A stretch of 64,000 nucleotides of DNA. Source: Solen grandis (taxonomy: Eukaryota; Mollusca; Bivalvia; Adapedonta; Solenidae). Within the stretch, counting starts at the first letter, position 1, and each line of letters begins with the position of its first letter. The DNA lies in assembly GCA_021229015.1 (NCBI GenBank), contig CM037794.1, positions 41,559,126 through 41,623,125 of the forward strand, given 5' to 3'. Below the pieces are notes generated by a model that did no database searches, was not told the DNA's origin, and worked only from the letters and a program-made list of their open reading frames with translations. Below are positions 1-11,796 of this stretch, one piece after another. A program made the translations under genes and the position numbers.

Positions 1-910
1 AGATTCAATTGTTCAATTGGGCATGATAGTATGTATTATGTACAAAAAAGGAGATACGTTTGCAAATTTATCTGGCCTTACACAGAGACATTGATCCATA
101 TTGAGTATACGTGTAAAATTTCAAAAGGCATCTTGGAGAGATAGAACTTGATCCCAATTTTCCTAAATATAAAGGGGGTATAACTCTGAAATAACTGCTG
201 ACAGAGTTGTTTTTACTTGTCTTATTCACCTTGTTATGTCAAGTAAGCATGTCAAGTTTAAAGCAAACATCTCTAATCTTTACAAGATGTTATCTTTGAA
301 AAAACTTAAACTTACGCCGACGCTGACGTCATTTTGATTAGTGTAACTCTTAGTCGAGCATAAATAGTATATATAAGGATAATAGAAATTATCTTGTAAG
401 ATGTCTATGGAAAATAGTTAAATTGATATATTAAAAGCAGAAGTTAATTGCCCTCTTATATCTATTGTCTCGTTGTCGCCTTTTCAAGGCCTTGCCAATC
501 AGTGTTATATCTTTTTGCCTAATAACTTTACCAGAATATATTATGACAGAAGATGGTGTTTAATTCTATAGAAGAGCTGTACAAAACTGGCAAAACATAT
601 ATCAAACTAATAGCGAGAAAACCATAATTTATCTATGAAAAACAATAAAGTATGTGCCACAAACATGTGAATTATGCATATCTGTAAAATAACGGTTTAA
701 CCATATGCTATTTAAAAGGCTAATGATATGTCAGATATATAAATATTGTTTGTGTTTATATCGAGAATGCAAAGGAATATCGTAACGCATTTTATGTCTA
801 ATACGGCTGAATAAACAAGTGTACTGTGTCTTTCTCTGATGGTGTATTTTAACCAAAAAAAAAATACTATTTCATGACTATATTTCTATTCGGCTAAACG
901 CTGTATATAT
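1..910. other. AT-rich intergenic DNA, nothing recognised
   Basis: There is no long open frame, no recognisable domain in any frame and no clear repeat structure. A run of adenines lies near 856-865. Confidence 0.5.
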
Positions 911-1183
911 ACTCAACAACTTTTCTAATTGGTCACCTGATAATTTCATCAAAATATCACAAGGAAAATAAGTGTATGAAAATCTAATGTATTTAAATTA
1001 AAGAACTGTTTATTACAAAATAGAAATCATAGGTTTAATTCACGATGTTATTGTTGGCAAAATCCATGTATACCTCAAGGTTATGTTCATGGTAACTCAA
1101 TTGTGATGGTTTACCATCAATATATTCACCAGTATTGAAAAATATCAAAATCAAAGGGTGACCAATTAGAAAAGTTGTTGAGT
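911..1183. mobile_element. MITE-like element with perfect 26-bp terminal inverted repeats
   Basis: Positions 912-937 (starting ctcaacaacttttctaattg) are the exact reverse complement of 1157-1182. The interior of about 220 bp has no coding potential. Long perfect terminal repeats around a short non-coding core are what a non-autonomous DNA transposon looks like. The flanks are TA-rich and I could not define a target duplication, so the superfamily is open (Tc1/mariner is only a guess). Confidence 0.75.
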
Positions 1184-2264
1184 TTAGATATAATTTCTAG
1201 AATAAGTGGATGCTTATTTACTTTTACGTTCTATGCACAAGCACGTTTTTGCGCTGTTCTTTTAGGATACCATTGCTTTCCAAGAAAATAAAGTCTTTAA
1301 CCAAAATTCTCTTAGGCTACATTATATATCACTAAATCATACAATCCAAGAGGTTAGAACATCCGATTCTTTAAGTGATCAATAATTTTTCATAGGTTTG
1401 ACTCCAGATGTTCTCTAATATTTATCAAAAAAAACAAAAAAAAACAACACACACAAAATTATGAATCGTACAAGTGTAAGTATTACATCAAAATTATTGT
1501 TTGGTGTACATTGAAATTTAAATGTCACTTCTAAGACTCAAGCTACTTTTACTCGGTTTGTTGTAGCATTTGAGGTACTACTTTCTGACTTTCAATCATT
1601 CATTAATGGTCATCATATATTGTCATGTATGAAATATTCAAAAATGATGTTAATAAATTTGGTATAATCTGTTTTGCCATGAAAGATGTTACTTGTGAAT
1701 TGCATACTAAACGCGTTCTCCTGCGAACGTTTAATCTCCTCTCTTTACAGGACGTACACACTCAAATCTTTGTCACGAGTAGCCAGTATTAATATATTGG
1801 ATTTGTCTGTCTATGATGGCGGAACAAATGCTGATATAAATATGTAGGCTTTTTTATGTCTAGTTTAGGGAACATTACGTCGCAATGGGGGTTTAATAAG
1901 ATATACGTATATTCGATATCTTAGGTTAAATTTCATTCGATCTGCTCGCCAAGATTTCATATCTATGATTTACGATTTTTATTTTATCTTAAACATGAAT
2001 CAGATGCTGTGTATGCTGTGAGAAATCAAACGTATATTAAACATAACTCCAGAAGGAGGTATATGTAAATGGACAAAAAACGCAGAGACGGAACATTACA
2101 TAAAAAAATTAAATAGAGAAATACAAATAGCTACTGCCTTAAAACGGTCAGTCGGCAAAAGGATCAAACGGAATGCTCATAGCAGGTTTCAAAAAGTGAC
2201 ATTCTCGCATTCCTGAATTAATTTATCTTACATACGGTCAATGTAAATAAAATAGTCCATCCCA
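1184..2264. other. Intergenic DNA, nothing recognised
   Basis: AT-rich sequence with short A-runs near 1429-1445. No domain, RNA gene or repeat unit was identified. Confidence 0.45.
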
Positions 2265-3438
2265 TTAAAGCAGCTCATTCACAGATGGTTATTGACTAAG
2301 AAATTGATTTTAACTATATGTGTGTATTACGTCCATTAATTCCAATCGAAAAACGCGTGGTCACCCAGATGCAACCATCCGTTATTGTACACAAGAGCAC
2401 CGCATGCGGGTGCCAACGCTCGCCTGTTTTTAAACCAATCCCTTTCAAAGAAACAATGAGGGATATGTTATTACCGCCACCCATCTGTCAATCTGTCTAC
2501 TATCTGACCTGTCTACTATGGGTCCAAATGTACAAAATATGGGCTGCCAGTGTTGGCATTAACAATGATTTAGTGATGGGTAGACATAAAATGTATAAAA
2601 GTACATTTGAATACTTGAAAAGTTATGGCCAACGTTAAATATTTCAAAAAATAAGCCAAAATTCAAAGGTCAAGGTCAAAAGTGTTACATAGATGGAAAG
2701 ATCTTGCTACAAGGAGGTCACATGTGAAATATCAGTGCCCTGTTGACAACGGTTCTGAAATAACAGGCCATTTTAAAGTTTTCAAAAGTTACAAAAAAAT
2801 AAGGTCAAAGTTCAAGGTCAAGAGGTGAAATATTTGCATATGTCTGGGTAGGTCTTGTCAAGATGAGTATGCATACCAAAAAAGTAAAGTTGTATATTTA
2901 AATAGTAGAGAAGTAATGGCCAGCGTTAAGATTCCGGACGACGACGACGACAACAACGTGGACGCCGGAGTTACGACAATAGCTCATTTTTGGGTTGTTG
3001 TTTATTTCTTCGAAAAACAAACGAGCTAAATTTGGTAGTCTCCCCATCACAGACAATACCGTCACAGACGATATTGAAACTATATCAAGAATTATAACCT
3101 ATATTTAGATTTTCTATTTTCTTTTATCGTCACTTGGCTGATTACATTCACTCCGCACGCATGCGCTTACTTCATAGGTCGAACTTACGAAATCGATATC
3201 CTAAACTAATGAAGACCCCATGTTGCTGAACGTGTCACATGGTACCGCAAGCACCTGAATCGGTGATACGTATTCTATATTTAACAGATTTCGTCCAAGT
3301 TGCATTAATGAAAATAACGTGTTATATGACCTAAACTTGCCGCGTTTATTTGTCAGAAAACAAAGACTTCATCAATATCAATGATGGAGAGCAGTTGTTT
3401 TTTTTTTCTATCGATCATCTGTGAGCCAACTGCTTCAA
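2265..3438. mobile_element. MITE family 'TTAAAGCAGCTC', copy 1, split by a nested repeat
   Basis: The left end (ttaaagcagctcattcacag, 2265-2284) is inverted at the right end (gatcatctgtgagccaactg, 3413-3432, then cttcaa). Matching elements lie at 10,013-10,404 and 55,737-56,007. The body after about 3035 (tctatatttaacagatttcg...) aligns with the body of the 10-kb copy. The stretch of about 720 bp in between (2314-3035) is absent from that copy and is therefore an insertion. Confidence 0.7.
2314..3035. repeat. Nested dispersed repeat with ggtcaaggtca and cgacgacgac motifs
   Basis: This segment interrupts the surrounding MITE. It holds several aaggtca/ggtcaaggtc motifs (2668-2822), a phrase 'agttatggcca(a/g)cgttaa' that occurs twice (about 2622 and 2914), and a gacgacgacgac run at 2939-2950. 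The style matches widespread molluscan degenerate repeats. An open frame of 106 codons (2318-2638) lies inside and is not credible as a gene. Confidence 0.55.
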
Positions 3439-5038
3439 AGCACAAAGTAGTTTATTGTCTGATAGAAATAATTTTTAGGATTGCATTTGGTAAAAGCAAC
3501 AGTTACAATAGAATCACAATCCTACACGAACACACATTTTACAACTTTGGAAAAATGATATTAGAATAAATACAAAAGTTTATATAACATAGTTTGCATT
3601 GTCGATTGATACATTTCAAAGCTACACAGTGTTCATCTCTAGATATTTTAGCAGCATTTTACGTCACAAGTCATGTTTTATTTAAATTATATATAACAAT
3701 ACTCCCATGATCTGACAAAACATGTTTATGTGATTACAACATATCATTTATAATCGTTCTTGTCGCTAAAATGGGAATCTTAAGTTTACTTTACAATTAG
3801 GTACAAGTGCGCTCTGCTCCTATAGAAAAGAATATTTAGATAAAAGGTGATAACGAATAACACACGTTATTTCTTATATGCTATTAATCATTACCATAAA
3901 GCTTACTTCTTTAATGGGCTCCGTGTTAAGTATGTCTGTCCTTTTCCATTATGAAGGTGTGGTATATTTTTTTCAAATATTCAATAAAGTGAGGTAAAAC
4001 TATATCTGTTTCATGTACACTTCAAGTACAGTAAATACTCCCGGATATAAAAGCAAGGAAGGAAACGTTCTTCCAGACCCACGAACAGAATTTCTTGCAT
4101 CTCTAAAGACGCGAAAAAGCATGTCCAATATGCTCGATATAGCAGATGAAAGAACGGTGGCATGAAAATGATCTTCACTTTTGTAGTAGCAGAAACAAAA
4201 AAGTCAGGTTACACAAAATGTGGTATCATCTTGACACATCATGATCAGCTGAATATCCCACCATTCTTCGCGGAAGGATAATGAATAAACTGGATATTTG
4301 CCTATCATCTCTATAATATTTCATTGAGTTTCTTTTGCAAACAATCTGTCATGGAAACGTGCGTGTCTTGCAGTGAGTAAAATAGAGAAATGATTGGCAA
4401 ATGGGACATTCATTTGAAAGTAAATACAATTCCGTGTGCTTTGTTCAATACGATGTCAGATTATACAATGGCAAACGCATCTGCACGAGTGACACGACTG
4501 TCCACATCAGGAACGGATTGTTGCGGGTTCATTCTACTTGCTTATTGTTCAGTATTCTGCTAAAATGTCCTAGGCGCTAAACATATATATAAATGGGCTA
4601 CAGTCGGGATAAAGTGACTGAATGTTATATCACTTTCAGATACAATATTACTGCCCTTTGGAGACTTTTATAATGCAATGCTTTCCCCCCCGCGGTAACA
4701 TGCCGTAGACAAGTGGCGTGTTACCCCACAGTCATAGTCCAAAACAAGGACTCAGTAGAAACAAAGGATCTATAGGACCTATAGAAGGAACGTTTCTTTT
4801 AAGTTGAGTTTGTCATAACACTAAATAATTATTTAGAAATCTAGTGAAATGTATTCATTTCTGTCTCTCGGTGGCGTTATGTCTTCCTTACAGTTGGAAC
4901 GTAAAAGTTAAATTAGGTGAAGACTGTTAAGGGTAGAATTTTTTTTTTTTTTTTTTTTTTTTTAGTGTTTTGTTGTTTCTTTTTGTCCTGTGGCATTTTG
5001 CTTGCATTGATAAACAAATGAGGTACAAACAAGTTTCA
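3439..5038. other. Intergenic DNA with a 25-bp poly-T tract
   Basis: No gene was recognised. The only notable feature is an uninterrupted T run at 4939-4963, possibly the tail of an unrecognised retroposon on the minus strand. Confidence 0.4.
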
Positions 5039-5164
5039 TTATGGACGAAATCTAAACGAAATCCAAAGTTCACACACAAACAAAGTGATTGAAAGCTCCT
5101 GGTTTATGGCTTTCAATTATTTTGTTTCGTGTGTGAAATTAAAAAGTTAAGATTTCGTCCATAA
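5039..5164. repeat. Foldback/hairpin element of about 126 bp
   Basis: ttatggacgaaatc (5039-5052) is the exact reverse complement of gatttcgtccataa (5151-5164). The inner parts pair too: ttcacacacaaacaaa...gattgaaagc against gctttcaatt...tttcgtgtgtgaa. The arms therefore run almost to the centre. It could be a small foldback transposon or a structured RNA precursor; nothing visible decides between them. Confidence 0.65.
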
Positions 5165-5711
5165 TAAATCAAAACAACACAGTTAAATTTTCATTTAAAG
5201 AATCAAGGCTTAAACATTATTTTAGAAATAATAATTGCATCTCTTTGCACATCATGAGTTTGGTCAATAACATGAGTCTTGACAATCCATTAAGGACAGT
5301 CTTCCTTGCCGATATAATAACCACCAATATGATGCGGTGTGTTCCAGAGTAGAGTGACCTTATATAAAGGTGTTGGTACCAGTCAACTGACGCTTAAGGT
5401 TACGAAACAATAAAACTCGCCTCCATATTTTAACAGTTAGCTGTCTGGAAAAGAGTTCGTGAATTTATGTATTATATTTTAAAGTTTTTTTGCTGAATTT
5501 CATTTGATAAAGAATTTAAACGAAATATACACGTCAATTGTGTACCATTATGTCTTGATACCGTTTCTAGTTCTGATTCTTTCCCCATTGCTTCACATCG
5601 ATATTATTTATTTTAAACTGTCAAGTGAGTTTATATAATCTGCTCTTTATAGCTGACTAAAAATGACAATATCATGGTAAACATGATATATTGTGCAAAG
5701 GATTGACTTCG
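5165..5711. other. Intergenic DNA, nothing recognised
   Basis: AT-rich, without open frames of note or clear repeats. Confidence 0.4.
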
Positions 5712-5847
5712 ACTATTTGAGTTTACCGTCGCTTCGACAGTATTTCTGTCATATAGCGAACAACCCCGAATGCATGGAGGCATCCGAGTAGAACCACCGA
5801 CCTACCGCAAACCATCTGGAAGGCTTCCAAACATCTAAATCCGAATG
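5712..5847 (-). mobile_element. SINE, 3' part, separated from its head by a LINE insertion
   Basis: On the minus strand this reads through the body shared by all SINE copies here: cattcggattt, ggaagccttcc, gtcggtggttctac, gcattcggggt, then the tail gaaatactgtcgaagcgacg with gtaaactcaaatag. The piece that should precede it, a Pol III B-box followed by agggtcat, lies about 1.16 kb away at 7004-7045. The LINE fragment sits between them. Confidence 0.8.
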
Positions 5848-7003
5848 TAGTAGTAGCATTTTATTTCAAGTAACGTAAACATATACAATGTTTCTTGGTA
5901 CATATCATATTATATACAATACAAAAAAACGTGAATATAAATCAACAAGTATGACTTTGACAACACATGAAGGTGGTAATCACACACACACACACACACA
6001 AGGTGCACATTGTATAAGTAAGAGGTTTAATTAGGTACATATCCTCAAAAGATTAATACTGTTAACACACGTCAACAAATAACTGTACATATCTTATTAT
6101 TGTTCATGGAATGTTATACAATTTAGATAAGTGTGGTATATATAATTATTATTGAATTTGATTTATTATATTTCTACGAATACAATATGCTTGATAAATA
6201 AAAATGCACAATTTCCTGTTTTTAATATGTTTTCCGTTTTCATGACCTCAATAAATTTGTATACACTAGATTTTACGTAATAATATTTTTTTATATATTT
6301 CTTCCGTATATCATGATAAAATTGACAAACACAAACAAAATGGTATTCATCCTCATGTCACCCGAGTTACATAGAGTACAATACCTTTCATTCCGGGAAT
6401 TATATTACCATATCTTCCAGATTCGATACGAAGATGACGTGATGATAATCTTAACTTAGTCAATGCAATTCTGTGTTTAAATGGGATTTTATCAAGATAA
6501 CTTTCAAATTCAAAGGATACCTTAAAATGTTTATATCAAATAGTGAACTTCTTCCATTTATTACGTTATACCAATTTTGAATACACTGGTCAAACTGGCG
6601 CTGTTTAAACACAGATATAAAAAAATTGAAATCAACAGATTCATGGAAATCCCATATATAAGAAAACCCTGTATTCTCCAATAAAGTTTGAACTTGCGTA
6701 ACCCAGTTATTTATCCCCTTTTTGCTATTACACAATAATGAACCGTACAAGCATCTGATCAATATATTATCAGAATTAATAATATTTGACCAATTTTTAT
6801 TATACGAACATATATATTTATGTATAAAGGAAATCTCCGTAACTCCCCATAGACGGCCATATTACAAGTTGATTATTTAACGCATACTAAAGATTTACAA
6901 AATTTCAGATATACTCTTTCTATATTCTTATTTTTACCAAACCCCCATAATTCACTTGCATAGTTAAGTATAGAACCAACAAAAGTGTCAAACAATTGAC
7001 ATA
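5848..7003 (-). mobile_element. 5'-truncated LINE retrotransposon inserted in a SINE
   Basis: The element occupies exactly the gap between the two halves of a minus-strand SINE. Its coding part (about 6300-6996) is the region downstream of the reverse transcriptase. Its 3' untranslated part runs to about 5848 and contains a (CA)n run. The lack of the reverse transcriptase and endonuclease fits the 5' truncation usual for LINE insertions. Confidence 0.8.
6300..6996 (-). pseudogene. LINE ORF2 C-terminal region, decayed
   Basis: Minus-strand translation in several frames gives, in order: SILNYASELWGFGKNKNIER; STCNMAVYGELRRFPLYINI; GINNWVTQVQTLLENTGFSY; FISVFKQRQFDQCIQNWYN; ALTKLRLSSRHLRIESGRYG; then RYCTLC and DEYHFVCVC. 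This order (LNYASE.WG, a GRYG motif after a 'LRLSSHxLxIE' helix, then a C-x2-C / H-x3-C knuckle) is typical of the part of LINE ORF2 proteins downstream of the reverse transcriptase. An open stretch of 100 codons survives at 6460-6762, and frameshifts or stops separate the other pieces. No reverse transcriptase YxDD or endonuclease is present, so the copy is dead. The LINE clade was not determined. Confidence 0.85.
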
Positions 7004-7075
7004 CATGACCCTACCAGGATTTAAACCCACGTGGTGAGGGTGTGAAAAGGAAACACCAACACATGACTGATTTCC
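7004..7075 (-). mobile_element. SINE head fragment (B-box), other half of the 5.7-kb SINE
   Basis: On the minus strand this reads gtgggtttaaatcctggtag followed by ggtcat, matching the head-to-body junction of the SINE copy at 12,848 (gtgggttcgaatcccggcag, then ggtcattcgga). The break falls at ggtcat/cattcgga, where the LINE fragment begins. Confidence 0.7.
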
Positions 7076-7319
7076 ATTTATTTCAACAACAAAGACTTAA
7101 ATCTCAGTGAAAAGGGGGATAACTATATTTCTTGCTTTATGATTTGTCAGTGAGTATCATTTTTACTAGACTACATTCTGGTTGCAATGTGTTCAGTTTG
7201 TTGACATGCGTTTAATTAATAACACAAAATTATGGTTAGTGTCACAAGTTAATATATAAAGTCATTCAAGTACATTGCTGTTTCAATTTGTTATGAATAA
7301 GATGACATTATTAAATAAG

Positions 7320-7650
7320 TAAAACTATGTGAAATTATCACTTTTATACTACAGACGCCTAAAGATACACTTGTCTCTCCCTCTCTTTCATTGTATCTAT
7401 TTCCTTCTTCTTTCTTTCTTTCTTTCTTTCTTTCTCTCCCTCTAACCTATAAGTATATTTTAACTTATCGCAGCGTTTCATTGATTATATTATTTGTATA
7501 TTGTTATTGTTATGTGTTGTGTAAATATTTGAATAGTTGTTTACCAATTTATGTGCTTTACAAATCGTTTAAGCACTGGAACAATTTATCATATTTTCAG
7601 AAGGATCCATACTTCTTATGACATCAAGTCGAATAAATTGTGCTTTAAGT
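7320..7650. repeat. Diverged segment copy A, part 1 (with TTCT microsatellite)
   Basis: A (TTTC)n run at 7403-7436 is followed by 'ctctaacctataagtatatt...cattgattatattatt', which recurs after a CT-run at 13,389-13,490 and more loosely after 13,913. Flanking phrases also correspond (aaaactatgtg / aaaactgtgtt before, gacatcaagt / gcatcaagtag after). The 76-codon frame here is chance. Confidence 0.6.
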
Positions 7651-8268
7651 GCAACCACTCTATGTGAGTGAAATTGAAATTTTGCAATTATGATAACTTA
7701 ACGAATTACGTTAGCTCGTGTATTATCTAATGGAAACATATATGGCTCTCAAAACAACTTGTACTGTGCATTTTTTAACGGGGTTGCTTGCAACACTGTT
7801 CTAGGGTAGCGGACAACTATTCGGGGCTATATTTAGATATTTATATTTATAGATTTCTCTCTTTTTTTAACTACACAGAGAAAAAAGTCAAAAATTTGTT
7901 TTATCTCTTAACACTAAATGGTGACAATTTTCATGCTTATTTCAGTACGACTGCGTTGAAAGTCGAAACTGAATAAAAATGTGTTGGAAATCGATGATGG
8001 AGATACCGTCTTTAATAAAATGTAACGTAAAAAGATGATACGCAGGAGACAAATTCGCACCTAATGCAGAGATATTTCGAACCATGACTGGCTGGAATTT
8101 CCAGCGATAGCCAACAATATAGATGATTAAGAAAAACATGACGACGTCACAATGGGTAAATAAGAAGTCTGATTGGCATAGCAAAGGTTGTAGGTTTGCG
8201 TCCCATCGGAGTAACTTTATCCTCTTTTTTTTAATTTTCTTTGCAATATAAGACACATATATTTTTAA

Positions 8269-8319
<51 letters not shown>

Positions 8320-8917
8320 CTAAGATGCATGTAATACAAATCTCTGACAGAAGTGTGTTGTTTTAGATTACATATTCATATAATCTTATTACATGTACAT
8401 TGTAACTGTAGGCAAGAGAAATGGGGAGAGTGGCGATATATTTATTATTAGCTATCCATTGAGACAAAAGGTATGTTTATCTTTTTAATGATCGTGTTCA
8501 AGCAAGGTAAAAGTGGGTTTATACATTTGGTTCATTGGCACCACTTGGAAATATTAAACTTTTCTTTGATAAACAAAAGAAAATGCGACACCATTATTAA
8601 AAACCCCGTATCTCAGTGCTATCATGGCTTTGATATGTAACGGACTACAAAGCTGCTACTTTAAAAATCTATCAAATACATCTCTTCTGATTGATAAACA
8701 GTCAGTCAAGTTCCTCGTTGCGGTTTTATGGACAATTTATACTTAATATAAGATATTTCATGTTTTTATATATTTTCTATAGTTACTAATATATTATTGG
8801 ATCACCGTGTATGTATAGTTATGTATAACTGTGTGTATCATAATTTCATTCTTTACGCTGCCTTACTTGCCGGCGGCATATAATTATTTTGTTAAAAGTG
8901 TTAAAAACAATCTTTTT
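7651..8917. other. Intergenic DNA with a (TA)n tract
   Basis: A pure (TA)n microsatellite lies at about 8272-8318. Open frames of 62 and 104 codons overlap on opposite strands and carry no recognisable domain. Confidence 0.45.
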
Positions 8918-9547
8918 GTATATATACCGAGGGCCACGAATCTCGCGGTAATAACACTTTAACGACGAACAAATTATGAAAAACAACTTATCAAATCTAA
9001 TTGTCTTCAAAAACTGTGACTTTCATCTCATTTCTTCAAAATGACACATTTGTACAACAAAGACATCACTCAATAACAGTTTAACTAGGTCACCAAATGT
9101 CATACTGTGACAGCCATTTGTAATCAGGGGAGGCTATTAAACTCGCGGTAGACTGGTATACAAGACCAATTTTAATTGAAAATAACTAGATTAGATAGTA
9201 ATGATGGAAAAATTAGTGGTTTCACAGTCTAATCAATTTGCTTAAAATATAGTACTTCAAATCTCAGTTTGACAGTTCAAAATTTTGAGAGACGACGAAT
9301 GTCAATGTGAAGGATTTAGGTTATTTTAGGAATATGTGAGTGAAATTAATGCTGTTTTTAGATAAAATTTTAAAATTATATTATTTCAGTATTTAATTAC
9401 CCAAATTGGTGGCATATTGTTGGAAAATATTTCTTTTGTAAACGTGAAGAAATTGGGTCACGATTGTTTATGTTTACATAGGCTAGGGGCGCTTTTCTAA
9501 ATACCGCGAGTTTAGTGATACCGCGAGATTAATGGCCCCGAGTATAC
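8918..9547. mobile_element. Inverted-repeat element with 'ctcgcggta' ends
   Basis: The left end reads gtatataccgagggccacga followed by atctcgcggta; the right end, reverse-complemented, reads gtatactcggggccattaat followed by ctcgcggta. An inner pair, aaactcgcggta (9139-9150) and its inverse taccgcgagttt (9502-9513), gives a nested second inverted repeat. The roughly 630-bp element has no coding capacity, consistent with a non-autonomous DNA transposon. Confidence 0.65.
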
Positions 9548-9924
9548 TTGAACTAAAACTTTATTGTTATTATTATTATTAATATTATTACGTTATGCGT
9601 GTTCACATTTCTGATATTTATTATGACCATCCTAAGAAAAAAAAGTAAAATTGGGATTTTCGCCATACATAAACCAAATGATTGTCACAAGCTGCGTTTG
9701 TCTTAGAGGTGAAAATGTCAAGTTTATGTTATCAGATACTTAATATGAAATACGACTTACTTAATTACAGAATATTAATGGCATTACATATTTCTTTCTA
9801 GGTTTTAACAGCGCTATATTTTGATAAATGTCAGTGCAAGTTTTAAAACATTGTATCGAATTACTGTTGATACATTTAAAAATATTCTATTTTTCCTTTC
9901 AGACAGTAAATCGAATAAAATTCC
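9548..9924. other. Intergenic DNA with a short (TTA)n run
   Basis: A TTA-rich microsatellite lies at about 9560-9590. Nothing else was recognised. Confidence 0.4.
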
Positions 9925-10640
9925 ATGATGTTTTAAACTTTCATCTAAAATGTGATATTTGATGCTGAATAAATTTCCAGTACAATAGACGAAAATATCC
10001 CTATAAGAAGTAATAAAGCAGCTCGTGTATAGATGGTCATTGACTAAGAATTAGATTTTTAACCACCGGGTAACATCTCGTCTATCAACACCTATCTACA
10101 GACGCAATGTCACCTATAAAACCTATATTTAGATTCATTCACTGTTCCTGCATTGTGCTAACTTGATAGGATGAACTTATGAAGTTGTTAGCCTGAACTG
10201 ATGATGTCGTCCTTTGGGTATATCGTATTCTAAATTTAACCGATTTCGTCGAAGTTGCATTTAAGAAAATAGTGATTTCCGGAGCAATATGACCTACACT
10301 TTTCGAGTTCATTTGTCGAGAAAGAAAGACTTCACCAAAATTAACGAGGGAGAGTAAAAAACATTGTCTTAAATTCTATCGATCATCTGTGAACGAGCTG
10401 CTTAAACCGAAATACCGTAATTTAAATTATGGATGAAATTATTTCTAGGAAAATGAAAGAGATCATATTAAATGAAGCCAGCTGCATGTAATTTGTTAAA
10501 AAAGTTAATCTGAATGATTGCAGATTAATGAGAGCTACATTCCCCATTCGTATCTTATGATAAGGAATAATGTTTAATCCTTACAAGTATTCATATCTCA
10601 TTAAAAATATAGTCGTAAATATCTCGTAAACATAATATTT
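9925..10640. repeat. Diverged segment copy A, part 2
   Basis: Positions 9925-10,000 (gatgttttaaactttcatct...gtacaatagacgaaa) and 10,405-10,640 (aaatgaaagagatcatatta...tcatatctcatt) match 14,105-14,227 and 14,464-14,620. Copy A has a MITE at 10,013-10,404 that copy B lacks. Copy A retains the uninterrupted TTAA (10,468-10,471) where copy B carries a different MITE. Confidence 0.75.
10013..10404. mobile_element. MITE family 'TTAAAGCAGCTC', copy 2
   Basis: The left end taaagcagctcgtgtatagatggtc and the right end gatcatctgtgaacgagctgctta are imperfect inverses. The body aligns with the uninterrupted parts of the 2.3-3.4 kb copy. The insertion is confirmed by its absence from the matching position in the related segment near 14.17 kb. 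Confidence 0.75.
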
Positions 10641-11442
10641 TAAAGATATAAAAGAACGGAAAATAGCAAATAAGGAGTATTATACACAGGCATGTATTCG
10701 ATATTACACGTTAAGTTCCTTTCGATCTGCACACGAAGTTCTAAAATCTTTGATATGCGACTTATATTAATCAACCCCTATTAATATCTAAGTACACAAA
10801 ATAGTTCATGTGTCAGATGTAAATCATTTTCAAAGCTGCATTGGTTAAAGAAGTATATTTGATAGTATCACAAATAGATTTGAATGGAATTGAAGGAAGG
10901 AAAAAAATGGTGCATGTCAATCTCTTGATTTTAGAACAACATTATACCTCCGTTTTGTTTAGTTTGTGGTTATACAATTATCTATTTGGTATGTTTTATC
11001 TTAATATACGTATCTGCATTTACTGGTGTTAACTATGAAAATAAAATGCTGACTCATATAATAATCCATCCTCACACCTTCATGAATGCTCCCTGTATGA
11101 TATTTGGATCTTATTAGTGAAAATGAGGTATTTTGTCCACTAGGGTCTTAATAGTACAAAAGCAAGGTGGTCTTTATCATGGGATATGCGACCATTAAAT
11201 TTCTGCTAAAAACTATTTGGTTAAAAAAGAGTGGTCTTAATAGCGAGGTGGTCTTAATTCTGAGGTGGTCTGAAAGCGAGATTTACTGATTCTACTTTCA
11301 GCATATGACATTGCTTTTGCATTTTTTTCATAAGATATTTAAGTGTCCCAGAAACTAATGTTTACCTGTTGATCTACTCGCCGAGAGGACGAATGCTACA
11401 GTTTCTATATAGACAATGGAGGAAAATTGACGTGATTCCTTT
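10641..11442. other. Intergenic DNA with a 'gtggtcttaat' repeat remnant
   Basis: Around 11,140-11,290 the phrase 'ggtggtct(t)taat' recurs four to five times at irregular spacing and ends in gaaagcgagatttactg. I suspect a terminal fragment of a dispersed molluscan element. No gene was recognised. Confidence 0.4.
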
Positions 11443-11508
11443 TGAATTATCTGCCCCTGAAAGTTGTATTTTTGCATTTTTTGACATTCTCATGGGCAGA
11501 TAACTCAA
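11443..11508. repeat. Short palindromic repeat 'gaattatctgcccctgaaag', copy 1
   Basis: The ends gaattatctgccc and gggcagataactc are near-perfect inverses. The whole 66-bp unit is the reverse complement of the one at 11,797-11,862. Related units occur at 59,583-59,652 and 59,816-59,896. Confidence 0.65.
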
Positions 11509-11796
11509 TATGACGGCATACAACACATCATTTAGTTTTAAATCGGTGTTCGGTACTTTATTACCAGTCTCTGTGCAAAACTTTGAGAAATTCTATGCAG
11601 CAGATTTTATACTTCAGTAGCTTTCGCAAACATATTTATATTTTCTTTAAATTATCTCCCTTTTTCAAGAAATATTTAATTGTTTAAGCAAAGTATAGCG
11701 AAACTTATGTAAGACAGAACTGTCTTGTACGTTGCATGATGAAAAGCGATGGAAATAACAATAATGTAAAATATAATAAAGTATTAATAGGCTTAG
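11509..11796. other. Spacer between two inverted palindromic repeats
   Basis: Non-coding sequence lying between two oppositely oriented copies of the same short palindrome. It probably forms the core of a decayed foldback element. Confidence 0.4.

Noticed and set aside
2318..2638. 106-codon frame as a gene
   Set aside because: It lies in a dispersed repeat nested in a MITE, and no domain is recognisable.
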